From assembly GCA_963575745.1 (NCBI GenBank), contig CAUYUJ010005658.1:366245-430244 (forward strand): a DNA stretch of 64,000 bases, written 5' to 3'. Both the position numbers and the translations under genes were made by a program. This document shows, piece after piece, positions 9,804 to 18,976 of this stretch. The notes under the pieces were generated by a model. The model saw only the letters and a program-made list of their open reading frames with translations, was not told the DNA's origin and did no database searches. Source of the stretch: Prorocentrum cordatum. Its lineage: Eukaryota > Sar > Dinophyceae > Prorocentrales > Prorocentraceae. Numbering within the stretch: the first letter of the stretch is position 1; the number at the start of each line of letters is the position of its first letter.

Positions 9804-9818
9804 ACGCCTTCATCAATT
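9804..9818 (+). repeat. Target-site duplication of LINE1, right copy
   Basis: An exact copy of the 15-bp sequence at 1366-1380. It is the first host sequence after the LINE1 3' end and encodes AFIN of the RRM. Confidence 0.9.
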
Positions 9819-10387
9819 TCGTCGACCCCGAGACGGCACAGAGGTTCGCCGAGGTGCTGGACGGCCACCTCATGGACGGCGGCTCGTCTCTGGTCGTGCT
9901 CGTCTCGATGACCCAGGGGCTGGCGGAGAACCTGGCACAGTGGATGCGCGCGCGGTCGCGACGCGTGCGGGACCCGGAGGTTCTGCCGTTCGTGGCGCCC
10001 CTCGAGGCACTCGGCGTCGCACACCCGTTGGAGGCGGAGGCGCACTCGCCGTCGGAGCCGGATGCGGAGGCGTCTCCCAGCGGCTCCGAGTTGCCCGCCC
10101 CGCGCTTCTTCACGGAGGGCGAGGCCGTCAGCGCCCCGCCGTCGGCGCGTACCGGCGAGCTAGGCGCGGGGCGCCGGGACACGCGGCGGAGCTGGGGCAG
10201 CGGCGCCCCGGGGCCGAGGGCGGGCGCGCCTCCTGGCAGGTGGACGCCGCGCCTCCCGCCCGTGGGGGCAGCGCAGCCTGCGCCGCATGAGGAGGCCGCG
10301 TCGCGGGCACAAGCGGAGGCGGCGGCAGCCCAGGGGCTGAGCGGCGGCCCCGAGAGCGTTGTCTACTTCGTTTGCCTCTGCCTCTAG
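9819..10387 (+). pseudogene. Mei2-like RRM protein, 3' part
   Basis: This continues the RRM broken at 1380: FVDPETAQRFAEVLDG, then LVSMTQGLAENLAQW, the C-terminal extension seen in dinoflagellate Mei2-like proteins. A Pro/Ala/Ser-rich tail of about 110 residues ends at a stop at 10385. The frame joins the 5' part exactly once LINE1 and one TSD copy are removed. Confidence 0.8.
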
Positions 10388-10497
10388 CAGGCGCGTTCCA
10401 CCGTGTTTGCATTGTGAAGTGGGGGAGGCTCGCCCCTGCAGTTCTCGGCTTTTTTGTTCCCCACATCCCGAGTGGGGTTCCTGTTTTCCCAGAACAT

Positions 10498-10650
10498 CCT
10501 CTCCTCCTCCTCCTCCTCCTCCTCCTCCTCCTCCTCCTCCCGCTTCCTCCACCATCCCATACTGTATCATACCATACCAATACCATGCCACTCCATACCA
10601 TACCTTACCATGCCATACCATGCATCCACCATCCCATACCATACCATGCC
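10498..10650. repeat. TCC tract followed by CCATA pentanucleotide repeat
   Basis: About 44 bp of TCC repeats (10498-10541) are followed by roughly 100 bp of ATACC and CCATA units. They lie in the 3' non-coding part of retrogene A. Confidence 0.9.
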
Positions 10651-10656
10651 TTTCCT

Positions 10657-12412
10657 CACACCATGTTATTTATCAGGTTTCGTGCCCCTCCCACCCCTCC
10701 AGGGAGGCCCCGCCTGAGCGAGCAGGGTATTCGCACACCATGTTATTTATCAGGTTTCGCGTTCCTCCCACCCCTCCAGGGAGGCCCCGCCTGAGCGAGC
10801 AGGGTATTCGCACACCATGTTATTTATCAGGTTTCTTGCCCCTCCCACCCTCCAGGGAGGCCCCGCCTGAGCGAGCAGGGTATTCGCACACCATGTTATT
10901 TATCAGGTTCCGTGCCCCTCCCACCCCTCCAGGGAGGCCCCGCCTGAGCGAGCAGGGTATTCGCACACCATGTTATTTATCAGGTTTCGTGCCCCTCCCA
11001 CCCCTCCAGGGAGGCCCCGCCTGAGCGGGCAGGGTATTCGCACACCATGTTATTTATCAGGTTTCGTGCCCCTCCCACCCCTCCAGAGGGGCCCCGCCTG
11101 AGCGAGCAGGGTATTCGCACACCATGTTATTTATCAGGTTTCGTGCCCCTCCCACCCCTCCAGGGGGGCCCCGCCTGAGCGAGCAGGGTATTCGCACACC
11201 ATATTATTTATCAGGTTTCGTGCCCCTCCCACCTCTCCAGGGAGGCCCCGCCTGAGCGAGCAGGGTATTCGCACACCATATTATTTATCAGGTTTCGTGC
11301 CCCTCCCACCCCTCCAGGGAGGCCCCGCCTGAGCGAGCAGGGTATTCGCACACCATGATATTTATCAGGTTTCCTGCCCCACCCATCCCTCCAGGGAGGC
11401 CCCGCCTGAGCGAGCAGGGTATTCGCACACCATGCTATTTATCAGGTTTCGTGCCCCTCCCGCCACTCCAGGGAGGCCCCACCAGAGCGGGAAGGGTGGT
11501 CGCACACCATTTTATGTATCAGGTATTTTGCCCATCCCACCTCTCCAGGGAGGCCCCGCCTGAGCGAGCAGGGTATTCGCACACCATGGTATTTGTAAGT
11601 GTTCGTGCCTCTCCCACCCCTCCAGGGAGGCCCAGCCTGAGCAAGCAAGGTATTCGCACACCATGTTATGTATCAGGTTTCGTGCCCCTCCCACCCCTCC
11701 AGGGAGGCCCCGCCTGAGCGAGCAGGGTATTCGCACACCATGTTATTTATCTGGTTTCGTGCCCCTCCCACCCCTCCAGGGAGGCCCCACCAGAGCGGGC
11801 AGGGTATTCGCACACCATATTATTTATCAGGTTTCGTGCCCCTCCACCCCTCCAGGGAGGCCCCACCAGAGCGGGCAGGGTATCCGCACACCATGTTATT
11901 TATCAGGTTTCGCGCCCCTCCCAACATTCCAGGGAGGCCCCGCCAGAGCGGGCAGGGTATTCGCACACCATATGATTTATCAGGTTTCATGCCCCTCCCA
12001 CCCCTCCAGGGAGGCCCCACCAGAGCGGGCAGGGCATTCGCACACCATGTCATTTATCAGGTTTCGTGCCCCTCCCACCACTCCAGGGAGGCCCCGCCAG
12101 AGCGGGCAGGGTATTCGCACGCCATATTTTATTATCAGGTTTCGTGCCGTTCCCGCCCCTCCAGGGAGGCCCCGCCTGAGCGAGCAGGGCATTCGCACAC
12201 CATGTTATTTATCTGGTTTCGTGCCCCTCCCACCCCTCCAGGGAGGCCCCACCAGAGCGGGCAGGGTATTTGCACACCATATTATTTATCAGGTTTCGTG
12301 CCCCTCCACCCCTCCAGGGAGGCCCCACCAGAGCGGGCAGGGCATCCGCACACCATGTCATTTATCAGGTTTCGCGCCCCTCCCACCCCTCCAGGGAGGC
12401 CCCACCAGAGCG
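10657..12412 (+). repeat. 77-bp minisatellite, about 23 copies
   Basis: Units start CACACCATGTTATTTATCAGG and recur at 77-bp spacing (anchor at 10661, 10738, 10815, 10891, 10968, 11045, 11122, 11199 and onward), with one-base deletions in a few. Each unit holds the small inverted repeat CCTCC-AG-GGAGG. Left units read CCTGAGCGAGCAGGG and many right units read CCAGAGCGGGCAGGG, so two variants have spread. Since 77 is not a multiple of 3, the long open frames across it are artefacts. Confidence 0.95.
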
Positions 12413-13069
12413 CAGACAAGAAGCAATGGAACCCCGTAACATCTTTATGTGGGGAACTCCGTTAGCATGATTTTTTGATATTTGCCGCTGTCTTCTTGGG
12501 CCTCGTGGGGGGGTCCTCCGCACAGAATCCCTGGCATGCTGACAGACGGCCAGTCTGCTTGAAAATTGGCGATGCGCCCTGCGAGCACGACATGAGTTGG
12601 GAGCGGGCACTAACGCAGTTCATTTTTCGTTCTTCAGCACGACTGATTCAATATCCTACTTGCGCTCTCGCACGAATGTCTTCAGCAACTCGTGTTTCTG
12701 AACGCCTGTTTCAACATCCTGGATGGTATCGTGCATCATGATTCCGTGTCTGCATTACAGTTTGCAGGTTCATGTGAAAGGAGATCGTGTGTCTAAACAC
12801 GTGCAAATGCATGATGTTTCGAACGGCTGCCTAGCCGCGTTCCGCGCAAGTCTGGGCACACTTGTTTCCGGAGGTCACCAACCACTTTTATGATGACGCC
12901 CTAAGGGTGATCATTCGACATTTCCTGCTTACTCTTGAGAACCGGTCCTCAAGACAATGACAGCCGATCTATATCGAGCTGATTGACGTTTTGAGAGTCC
13001 GTTGGCCTTCCTGCAACGTTCGGTCTACTTTGTTGGTGCACTTTTTTTGATCGCGGTGCGAGAGTGTGC
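12413..13069 (+). other. 3' non-coding part of retrogene A
   Basis: Unique-looking sequence between the minisatellite and the poly(A) tract. No gene is recognised. Confidence 0.5.
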
Positions 13070-13083
13070 AAAAAAAAAAAAAA
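13070..13083 (+). other. Poly(A) tail of retrogene A
   Basis: Fourteen consecutive A residues directly before the right copy of the 16-bp direct repeat. This marks the 3' end of the reverse-transcribed mRNA. Confidence 0.8.
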
Positions 13084-13098
13084 GCCCAAGAGGGTTCC
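13083..13098 (+). repeat. Target-site duplication of retrogene A, right copy
   Basis: AGCCCAAGAGGGTTCC, identical to 955-970. The following bases (AAGACAGCCC) resume the array. Confidence 0.75.
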
Positions 13099-13630
13099 AA
13101 GACAGCCCAGAAGTAGCCCAAGAGGTCCCCAAGACGGCCCAAGAGGGACCCAGGACGGCCCCAAGCAGGGGCCCAGAGAGGATGCCCTACGAACATTTCA
13201 AGCCCTCCGCCCCCAGAGGTCCCAAGGAGGCCCCAAAAGGCCCCCCAAACGCCCCAGACGAATCTGGCCTCCCAGAGTTTCCGGAGGCTTCTCCAGCGGA
13301 GATCCACGCGGGGGGGAGGAAGGAAGAGGAGGAAGGGAGGAGGAGCAGGGGGAAAGAGGGAAGATGCAGAAAAGATCAGGACGAGGAGGAAGAATTGGGA
13401 AGGCTGAGCAGGAAAAGTGCGCAGAAGGACGAGGGGAGGAAGGGCGAGGAAACCAGCAAAGGCGAACAGAAATGAACCTTGAATAACGAGGATGTGAGAA
13501 GAAGCAGTGGGATCCCCAAGTCGGCCAAGAGGCCCCAAAGAGGGGGCCCGAGAGAGCTCCAAGACGGCCCAAGAGGGCCCCAAGACATTTCATCAGAGCC
13601 CCAAGACGGCCCAAGAGGGCCCCAAGAGAG
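13084..13630. repeat. CCAAGAGGGCCC-type array, middle part, with GGA-rich block
   Basis: Units such as CCCAAGAGGGCCCCAAGA occupy both ends. The centre (about 13300-13460) is a GGA/GAAG-rich purine block. The + strand open frames here are low-complexity and not genes. The array runs directly into the SL at 13631. Confidence 0.75.
13613..13630 (+). repeat. Possible target-site duplication of retrogene B, left copy
   Basis: AAGAGGGCCCCAAGAGAG (18 bp) abuts the SL and is repeated at 24423-24440 after a short A run. Because the motif belongs to the array, a chance match is possible. Confidence 0.55.
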
Positions 13631-13652
13631 TCCGTAGCCATTTTGGCTCAAG
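13631..13652 (+). other. Dinoflagellate spliced-leader sequence, genomic copy
   Basis: A full 22-nt SL (TCCGTAGCCATTTTGG, then CTCAAG) lies 80 bp upstream of the kinase start codon. No second SL copy follows it. It marks the gene as a reverse-transcribed mRNA copy. Confidence 0.93.
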
Positions 13653-13732
13653 AACAGCGAGGTCCTGGCAGCCTCCCGCGCGGAACGCCAAGTGGCTTGC
13701 CCGAAGTTCCAGGACCGCACCTGTCGTAGAGC

Positions 13733-14900
13733 ATGACGATCGGACCGCCGAAGCGCGTGTCGTCGCAGCAGGTGGAATGCGAGAACGGCGAGTCTGGTGC
13801 CGCGTCTTCGCCAGAGGACTTAAGGCACGCACAGGCGTGGCTTCACAGCCGCCTGCGCGACCTGAACGAGGACGACTTCGAGGGAGGACTCCGCATTTTC
13901 TGCACCAGTAACCTGGTGCTTCCAGAGGCCTTCCAGGACGTGTGGCACGTGATCTCCAGGGACTCGGACATACGCGAAGGTACACCCCTGCTCAGCGGGG
14001 AGGACTCGGCCAATCTGCGCACCATCCTGGTGTTCTGCAACCAGAACAGTTGCAACGAGGTCAAGAGGTTCTGCGACATCATCACGAACATAGATACGGG
14101 CACCCAGGACGCCCCGCCGATGTTCTGGGTGCCCCACTCCGCTGCGCCTGGCTCCCAACGCCAGGACAACTCGGACTTAGTGAGGCCACAGCTGGTGGTT
14201 GATCTCTTGTACAAGGGCGTGGACGGCATCGTGAGCGGCGAGCCAGCGGGGCTGCGACTCTCCATGGCCGTGCGCTCGATGATCCGCAAATCGGCGAATC
14301 TCTCGCGGAACCTGACCGACATGGTCGCGGAGACCCGCTGGCGGACGCAGTACGCGGAGTATTTGCAGCATTGCACGCACGCGACCCTGTGGGACTACGT
14401 CAGGGCCCGCCTGGCGCCCGAGATCCCGCCGATCGATCACAACCTTGAGCCCGGAGAGCCGCATGAGCTTCCCGGCTACATCATCGGGAACAAGCTCGGA
14501 CAGGGGATGTTTGGGTCTGTCTACAAGCTGACGGAGAGGCCCGGGGTGGGCAACAGGGTCCAGGTTGTCAAGGTGGTGTCCACTGAGGCAATTAAGGAAA
14601 TAAGAGAATTGATGAACATCAACCGCATGATCCGCGTGATGCAGATGCTGAGCGACGAGAAGACGCGCCACCCGAACATTATTCGCCTTCACCAGACATA
14701 CCACTCGCCGACGCACATCATCTTTCGACTGGAGTACGGGGGCCCAGAGAACTTGCACCGCCGCCTGCTCCACCGCCAGGCACTTCAGCCGGAGAAGCAG
14801 CGACCACTGAGTATCGACAGGGTCGTGAAGATCACCTCGCAGTGCGTCGAGGCAGTGCGGCACTTGCACGCAGTGGTGCAGGTCTGCCACCGCGACATCA
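13733..14900 (+). pseudogene. Protein kinase, N-terminal part up to the HRDI loop
   Basis: The ATG at 13733 follows the SL leader. Residues 1-230 are not identified; the stretch around TILVFCNQNSCNEVKRFCD to VDGIVSGEP resembles a degenerate receiver-like fold often fused to dinoflagellate kinases, which is an inference. The kinase domain starts near residue 250 (PGYIIGNKLGQGMFGSVYKL, Gly loop), with the Lys in VQVVKVV, then EYGGPENL and CHRDI. Here the frame is broken by an insertion. Joining 14900 to 15956 gives HRDIKPEN, the Ser/Thr kinase catalytic loop. It may be a functional gene if the insertion is an intron, but the junction lacks splice-site bases. Confidence 0.75.
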
Positions 14901-15955
14901 CGACGTACGACAAAAAACAAAGGGAGGGACAAGCTATTATCCCACCGTTGAAAGAATGTCGACATTTTTTCCATTGAGCCTCAAACTATCCACAGGTGTT
15001 CAAGGTCGGCTCAGGATGATCATGCCAGAAGCGACAAACTCATTATTATTCAATATTGCGACGACAGGGATGACACTTGATATACCAAAGCCGTGGTCAA
15101 TGCAGTATTTTCCAGCGCACAGCGTACCTCCAGCTTGGCAGGGGAATCTTCAGGTACACCAGTCGAGAAGGTTGAGAGGTAAACAGTCAATACACAGCAG
15201 GGGTCAAACGAGAGACGGAGTTTTGAATATAAAAGAACATCCTCGAGTTCGGCCAAACCACAACACATTGAAAGCTGTGTTCATTGACTTACTGACCGAA
15301 GATGATAGGGCGCTCCTCAAAAAGATCAAAACAAATTTTCATCGGAGGAAAGAAGAGAGACTGCTTTTTCATAACATAACGGCGAAGGATGATGAGTCTA
15401 TGCATTTATTCTTGACCCCATTTGATCAAGCGTTGGCCACGATACTCAAATGTGCGAGATGTGAAAGAGATATCGAACTACGCAGAGCAGAAGGTGAACA
15501 AATTGTCGCATGGAGTCACGCAGCAAAAACGTGCCCTGGACGATGGAATATTGGAGAGAAAACTTTGGAGGAATGGCAAAAACTTTCAACACGTAGATAC
15601 AGCACGCATGCCAAGTATATTGAGGAGTACAACTTGGGAAATCATGATAAGAAAGATTCTCGTCGACATCTATTATTCAGTATGCAGAGGAATTTCACTA
15701 TGAGATATGCGTGTCGGAGACCTTTGTGTAAGTTGAACTGCCAAGGATTGAACACGAAAAGAATACGATACTATGCGGAGACAACTTGTACTGGCATGGT
15801 TACTGATGAGGAAAGAAATGGTGGGGAGCAGATCTACTATCTCAATATGGACAGATGTGACAAGCTACCTGAGGCTCAGCTGAGCCAATGCGCTTGCATG
15901 GGGAACGGTAACCCAGAGTTCGGCTACCGCGCCGTGAACCAGTTCACACACATCA
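14895..15955 (+). other. 1,055-bp insertion in the kinase catalytic loop
   Basis: The insertion is flanked by ACATCA (14895-14900 and 15950-15955). Removing it with one repeat restores HRDIKPEN exactly. It is AT-richer than its surroundings. For every placement the 6-bp repeat allows, the ends are not GT, GC or GA with AG, and no terminal inverted repeat, SL, poly(A) or RT is visible. It is open in one frame throughout (about 350 codons, in phase with the downstream kinase part), with scattered Cys pairs (LKCARCERD; CRRPLCKLNC). I do not recognise the encoded protein. It could be an unusual intron, an introner-like element or a captured gene fragment. Confidence 0.6.
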
Positions 15956-16664
15956 AGCCAGAAAATATCACTGTCAATGAGACGCCCGAGACCACCACCA
16001 TCAAGCTGGCCGATTTCGACCTCTCCGTCATCATCCAGGACGACAGCAAGATGTGCCAGAGCCCCTGCGGCACCGTGCCCTTCGCCGCCCCAGAGGTGCT
16101 TCGAGATGTTCCCCGCGACGACCCCTGCCCAGCGGACATCTGGAGCCTGGGCGTCCTGCTCGCGGAGGTATTCTGCGGGGTGTGCGTGGTGGAGCTCGCG
16201 ATCAAGGACGCAGAACCAGAGGTGCGGCCAGAGGGCGAAAACACAACGCTCATCGAGTGCATCCGGACCTTCTTCCAGATGCCTGCCGCGGTTGCCAACA
16301 TGCTGGAGAAGAGCTGCCGCCCAGAGCTCCGCTCACTGCTGCCCACCTGCAGCGCGATGCTCACCGGGATGCTGGTGGTCGACCCCACTCAGAGGATGGA
16401 GGCCGACGACGTCCGCTCCGTGGTGGAGCAGGGCTTCGCGCCGCTGGCCCTGGGGCCCGTCGCGCCCGCGGGGCCGATGGCGCCCGGCGGTCGGCGGCGG
16501 CGCGCCCCGCCGCGCGGAGCTGCGGAAGGCGCCCCGGCAGCGGGCGTCACACCGCGAGGCCCTCTGCCGCCCGCTGCGCGCGGCGGGGCGCGTCGCGCCC
16601 CGCCCGCCCGGAGTCGCAGACGATGCCGCGAGCCCCTTCCGTTACTCATTGAGCGCGTTCTACT

Positions 16665-16800
16665 GCTCCTCCCTCCTCCCTCCTCCCCCCCCCTCCTCCT
16701 CCTCCTCCTCCCTCTTGCTCCTCCTCCTCCCTCCCTCCTCCCCCTGCTCCTCCTCCCCCTCCTCCTCCTCCTCCTCCTCCTCCTCCTCCTCCTCCTCCTG
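16665..16800. repeat. TCC/CTC tract
   Basis: Pyrimidine microsatellite of TCC and CTC units with short interruptions. It encodes poly-Leu or poly-Ser in open frames and is not a real coding signal. Confidence 0.9.
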
Positions 16801-16926
16801 CTCGCAAAGCACCGGCCTCGACGTAGTAGATCGCAGATCCCCCGCTGCAGATCCAGGCCGCTTTGGCAGTACAGTTACCTTGCGAATGGTGGGACGCGCC
16901 CGTCTATAGTTGCCCGCGCCCCAGTG

Positions 16927-17170
16927 GAAGGCCTCCATCTGCAGCGTGGCGCAGGCAGCGCTGGCTCCTCCGTACCGCGTCCTGGACGTAAATCAGGACC
17001 ATCATTTCTTCATGTTATGGGCAGTGGAGCCGAGTGTGCCCCGAATGCTGTTTCAAGATCCCGACGACTCTTTGAGTTGCACGCACCAGAGCTGGGCGGT
17101 CTTCTTGGATTTTTAGCCAGCCGCCAGGGTTCGCACGCAGGGCGCATAGTGGAGGGACCCAGAGGCGAGA
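16927..17170 (+). repeat. Duplicated segment of about 220-240 bp, copy 1
   Basis: Shares long blocks with 17425-17645: GGCCTCCA-CTGCAGCG near the start, AGAGCTGGGCGGTCTTCTTG, and GCGCATAGTGGAGGGACCC near the end. A 20-bp deletion and scattered substitutions separate the copies. Confidence 0.85.
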
Positions 17171-17424
17171 GTGGGTGGGTAGAGTGGGCTCCGCGGCAAT
17201 GGTAATCGATATCTGTATTTTTGTCCACGTCTGGCGTCTGGCGCAGGGCGGGGAAACTACTTCCCCCGAAAGTGTGCGCAGCTTTCTAGGCCTTGCTTTA
17301 GATTTTGAATTATTGTAGTGGCCTCCAGCCAGTGCCGCCGATCCGGGGCGCTCCGGATGATGATGATGGTGTTGTTGTTGGGGCGTTGGTGGTGGTGATG
17401 GTGATGGTGATGGTGATGATCCCG

Positions 17425-17645
17425 AAGGGCCTCCACCTGCAGCGATGTGCAGGAAACGCTGGCTCCTCAATGCCGCGTCTTATCAGGACCATCATTTCTT
17501 CAGCCGAGTGTGCTCCGAATGTTTTTTCAAGAACCCGACGACTCTTTGAAGCACACGCACCAGAGCTGGGCGGTCTTCTTGGATTTTTAGTCAGCCGCCA
17601 GGCATCGCACGCAGGGCGCATAGTGGAGGGACCCGGAGGCGAGAG
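17425..17645 (+). repeat. Duplicated segment, copy 2
   Basis: The second copy of the segment at 16927-17170, separated by about 250 bp that contains a GATGGT-rich stretch (17356-17420). It ends at a GGA tract that leads into LINE2. Confidence 0.85.
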
Positions 17646-17675
17646 AAGAGGAGGAGGAGGAGGAGGACGCGGAGG

Positions 17676-17689
17676 AGGAGGACGCGCTC
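17676..17689 (+). repeat. Target-site duplication of LINE2, left copy
   Basis: AGGAGGACGCGCTC (14 bp) is repeated exactly at 24085-24098. It ends two bases into the SL, whose TC overlaps the TSD. Confidence 0.85.
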
Positions 17690-17730
17690 CGTAGCCATTT
17701 TGGCTCAAGTCCGTAGCGGTTCGGCTCAGA
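17688..17730 (+). other. Spliced leader plus decayed SL relic at the LINE2 5' end
   Basis: A full SL (17688-17709) is followed directly by TCCGTAGCGGTTCGGCTCAG (17710-17729), which aligns with the SL with a few changes. LINE3 has the same doublet at 38632. The element therefore starts as a trans-spliced mRNA does. Confidence 0.9.
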
Positions 17731-17848
17731 CTTGGCCTCTTGGCGTGGGGGAGGCGCGCCCCTGCCAACGAACCCACGGCCATTTTGGCCCAGGGTATCT
17801 TTCAGTGAGCTCTTGCTGGAGCACTCCGCTTCTTTCACACTTCACCAG

Positions 17849-18976
17849 ATGCCTTCCTATGGGAAAGGCGACGGCAAATCGGGATGGATCTGGAATGGTT
17901 CTCTGTCTACTGTTACTTGTGGTATGTGTGGTTGTTCCAAGAATCCGTCGCACTACAAGTGGTGCTACCACTGCGAGGCCTGGCTCCCCAAGATCGGCCA
18001 TGGGACACCCCCCCCTCTCGGCGGCAGCTGGGCGAAGGGCGACACCAAGGGGGCCAAGGACAAAGGCGGTGGCAAAAGCAAAGGCATCCAGCTCCTCAAC
18101 CAGTTGGTCCAGGGAGCAGACTCCAAGTTCAAGGGCGTTCACCCTGAGAATGCTAAAGAAGTTCTTTCAAGTGTGCTGGACAACGCCAGGGCCATCGACG
18201 AAGCCCAGGTTCCCGCCAGCAAGACCCTCCTGTCCACTGAAGCAGAGATCAAAAAGAGGGAGTCCAAGATCCGCAAGTACGAGATGCGCCAGGACAAGAT
18301 CCTTGAACAGATCGAGGCCCTCGAGCTGGAAGGCAAAGAACTTCAACTTGCCATCGACAAAGAAGTTGAGGCCATCAACATTGCCCGACAGCATGCTGCA
18401 TCGAAGCTTCAATCACACCAAGGCCTGCCTACACCAGATTCGCTTGGAGCCAATCTTCAGGCTTGGACAGAAGTCATCGGCCAGCTCGACAATGGGACGA
18501 GGCAACACCTCGGCCAGCTCTACCAGACCGCGCTGGTTGGCATCAACCCGTGCACCGCCGACGTCTACACGGCTGCCACCAACGTGGCCTCCACGCTCCT
18601 GGCTCCATCGGAAAGCACCGAGGAGCGGAGGGTTCAGCCAAACGGGGGTGACGAAGAGGGAGGAGGAGGAGAGAGGATGTCGCGATGGCAGCTGCGAGAA
18701 AGCGGCAGACCTTTCCCCGACACCTCCCCAGGTCAATCCCCTGAGTTCGAGCCATCAGACGATGAAGATATGGAAGAAGACCCAGGAGATTTGGAAGCTG
18801 ATGCCCAGGGCCTACACGGGGCCTTCGCTCAGGAAGGACTCCTGGATGGGCCCCATGGGGCCAGGATCTCTCGGGTCATTGCGAGACACCTCAAGAAGAA
18901 GACTCAGCCCCGCAGGCCACCGCCAGGCCCATCGGCGGAGAGAGGTGAGCTGGACACACCGCCGCCGCGTGTTTAG
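17849..18976 (+). CDS. LINE2 ORF1, zinc-finger and coiled-coil protein
   Basis: The ATG at 17849 (MPSYGKGDGKSGW) is preferred over upstream in-frame codons that lie in the leader. About 375 residues. Near the N-terminus a four-Cys finger (TCGMCGCSKNPSHYKWCYHC) is followed by a Gly/Lys-rich stretch. Residues about 130-190 form a charged coiled coil (AEIKKRESKIRKYEMRQD), and the C-terminal half is acidic and disordered. LINE3 ORF1 has the same finger-then-coiled-coil layout. The role, by analogy with other LINE ORF1 proteins, is RNA binding and oligomerisation. Confidence 0.75.
   Translation: MPSYGKGDGKSGWIWNGSLSTVTCGMCGCSKNPSHYKWCYHCEAWLPKIGHGTPPPLGGSWAKGDTKGAKDKGGGKSKGIQLLNQLVQGADSKFKGVHPENAKEVLSSVLDNARAIDEAQVPASKTLLSTEAEIKKRESKIRKYEMRQDKILEQIEALELEGKELQLAIDKEVEAINIARQHAASKLQSHQGLPTPDSLGANLQAWTEVIGQLDNGTRQHLGQLYQTALVGINPCTADVYTAATNVASTLLAPSESTEERRVQPNGGDEEGGGGERMSRWQLRESGRPFPDTSPGQSPEFEPSDDEDMEEDPGDLEADAQGLHGAFAQEGLLDGPHGARISRVIARHLKKKTQPRRPPPGPSAERGELDTPPPRV

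Larger units (their letters stand above)
971..13082 (+). mobile_element. Retrogene A: SL-tagged processed copy of a Mei2-like gene, with nested LINE1
   Basis: It begins with the SL (968-989), carries an intronless Mei2-like RRM gene, ends in 14 A residues (13070-13083) and is bounded by a 16-bp direct repeat. These are the signs of an mRNA that was trans-spliced, polyadenylated, reverse-transcribed and reinserted. LINE1 (8.4 kb) and a 1.75-kb minisatellite account for most of its present length. Without LINE1 and one TSD copy it would be about 3.7 kb. The second SL relic behind the first suggests more than one round of retroposition. Confidence 0.75.
15956..17205 (+). pseudogene. Protein kinase, C-terminal lobe and uncertain tail
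   Basis: This resumes with KPENI, then KLADFD (the DFG position reads DFD), the activation segment CGTVPFAAPEVL with the APE motif, DIWSLGVLLAE (helix F Asp), and VVDPTQRM near the end of the domain (about 16400). The fold therefore looks complete. The tail after about 16440 is Ala/Pro/Arg-rich and then crosses a TCC tract, where it reads as poly-Leu before a stop at 17203. The true C-terminus is probably earlier and cannot be fixed. Confidence 0.7.

Noticed and set aside
10731-10815. A tRNA-like 3' end (GGTATTCGCACACCA) in the 77-bp unit
   Set aside because: No T-loop consensus, no D-arm and no acceptor-stem pairing could be built.
10657-12412. CRISPR-like regular repeats
   Set aside because: The units are contiguous 77-bp tandem copies with no unique spacers, in clearly eukaryotic DNA. 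It is a minisatellite.
14895-15955. An ordinary spliceosomal intron
   Set aside because: None of the placements allowed by the 6-bp repeat has GT, GC or GA at the start with AG at the end. I keep it as an unexplained insertion.
17700-18845. An N-terminal extension of LINE2 ORF2 in frame with the endonuclease
   Set aside because: This part overlaps ORF1 in another frame and is Arg/Ser/Pro-rich, which marks it as an out-of-frame shadow.
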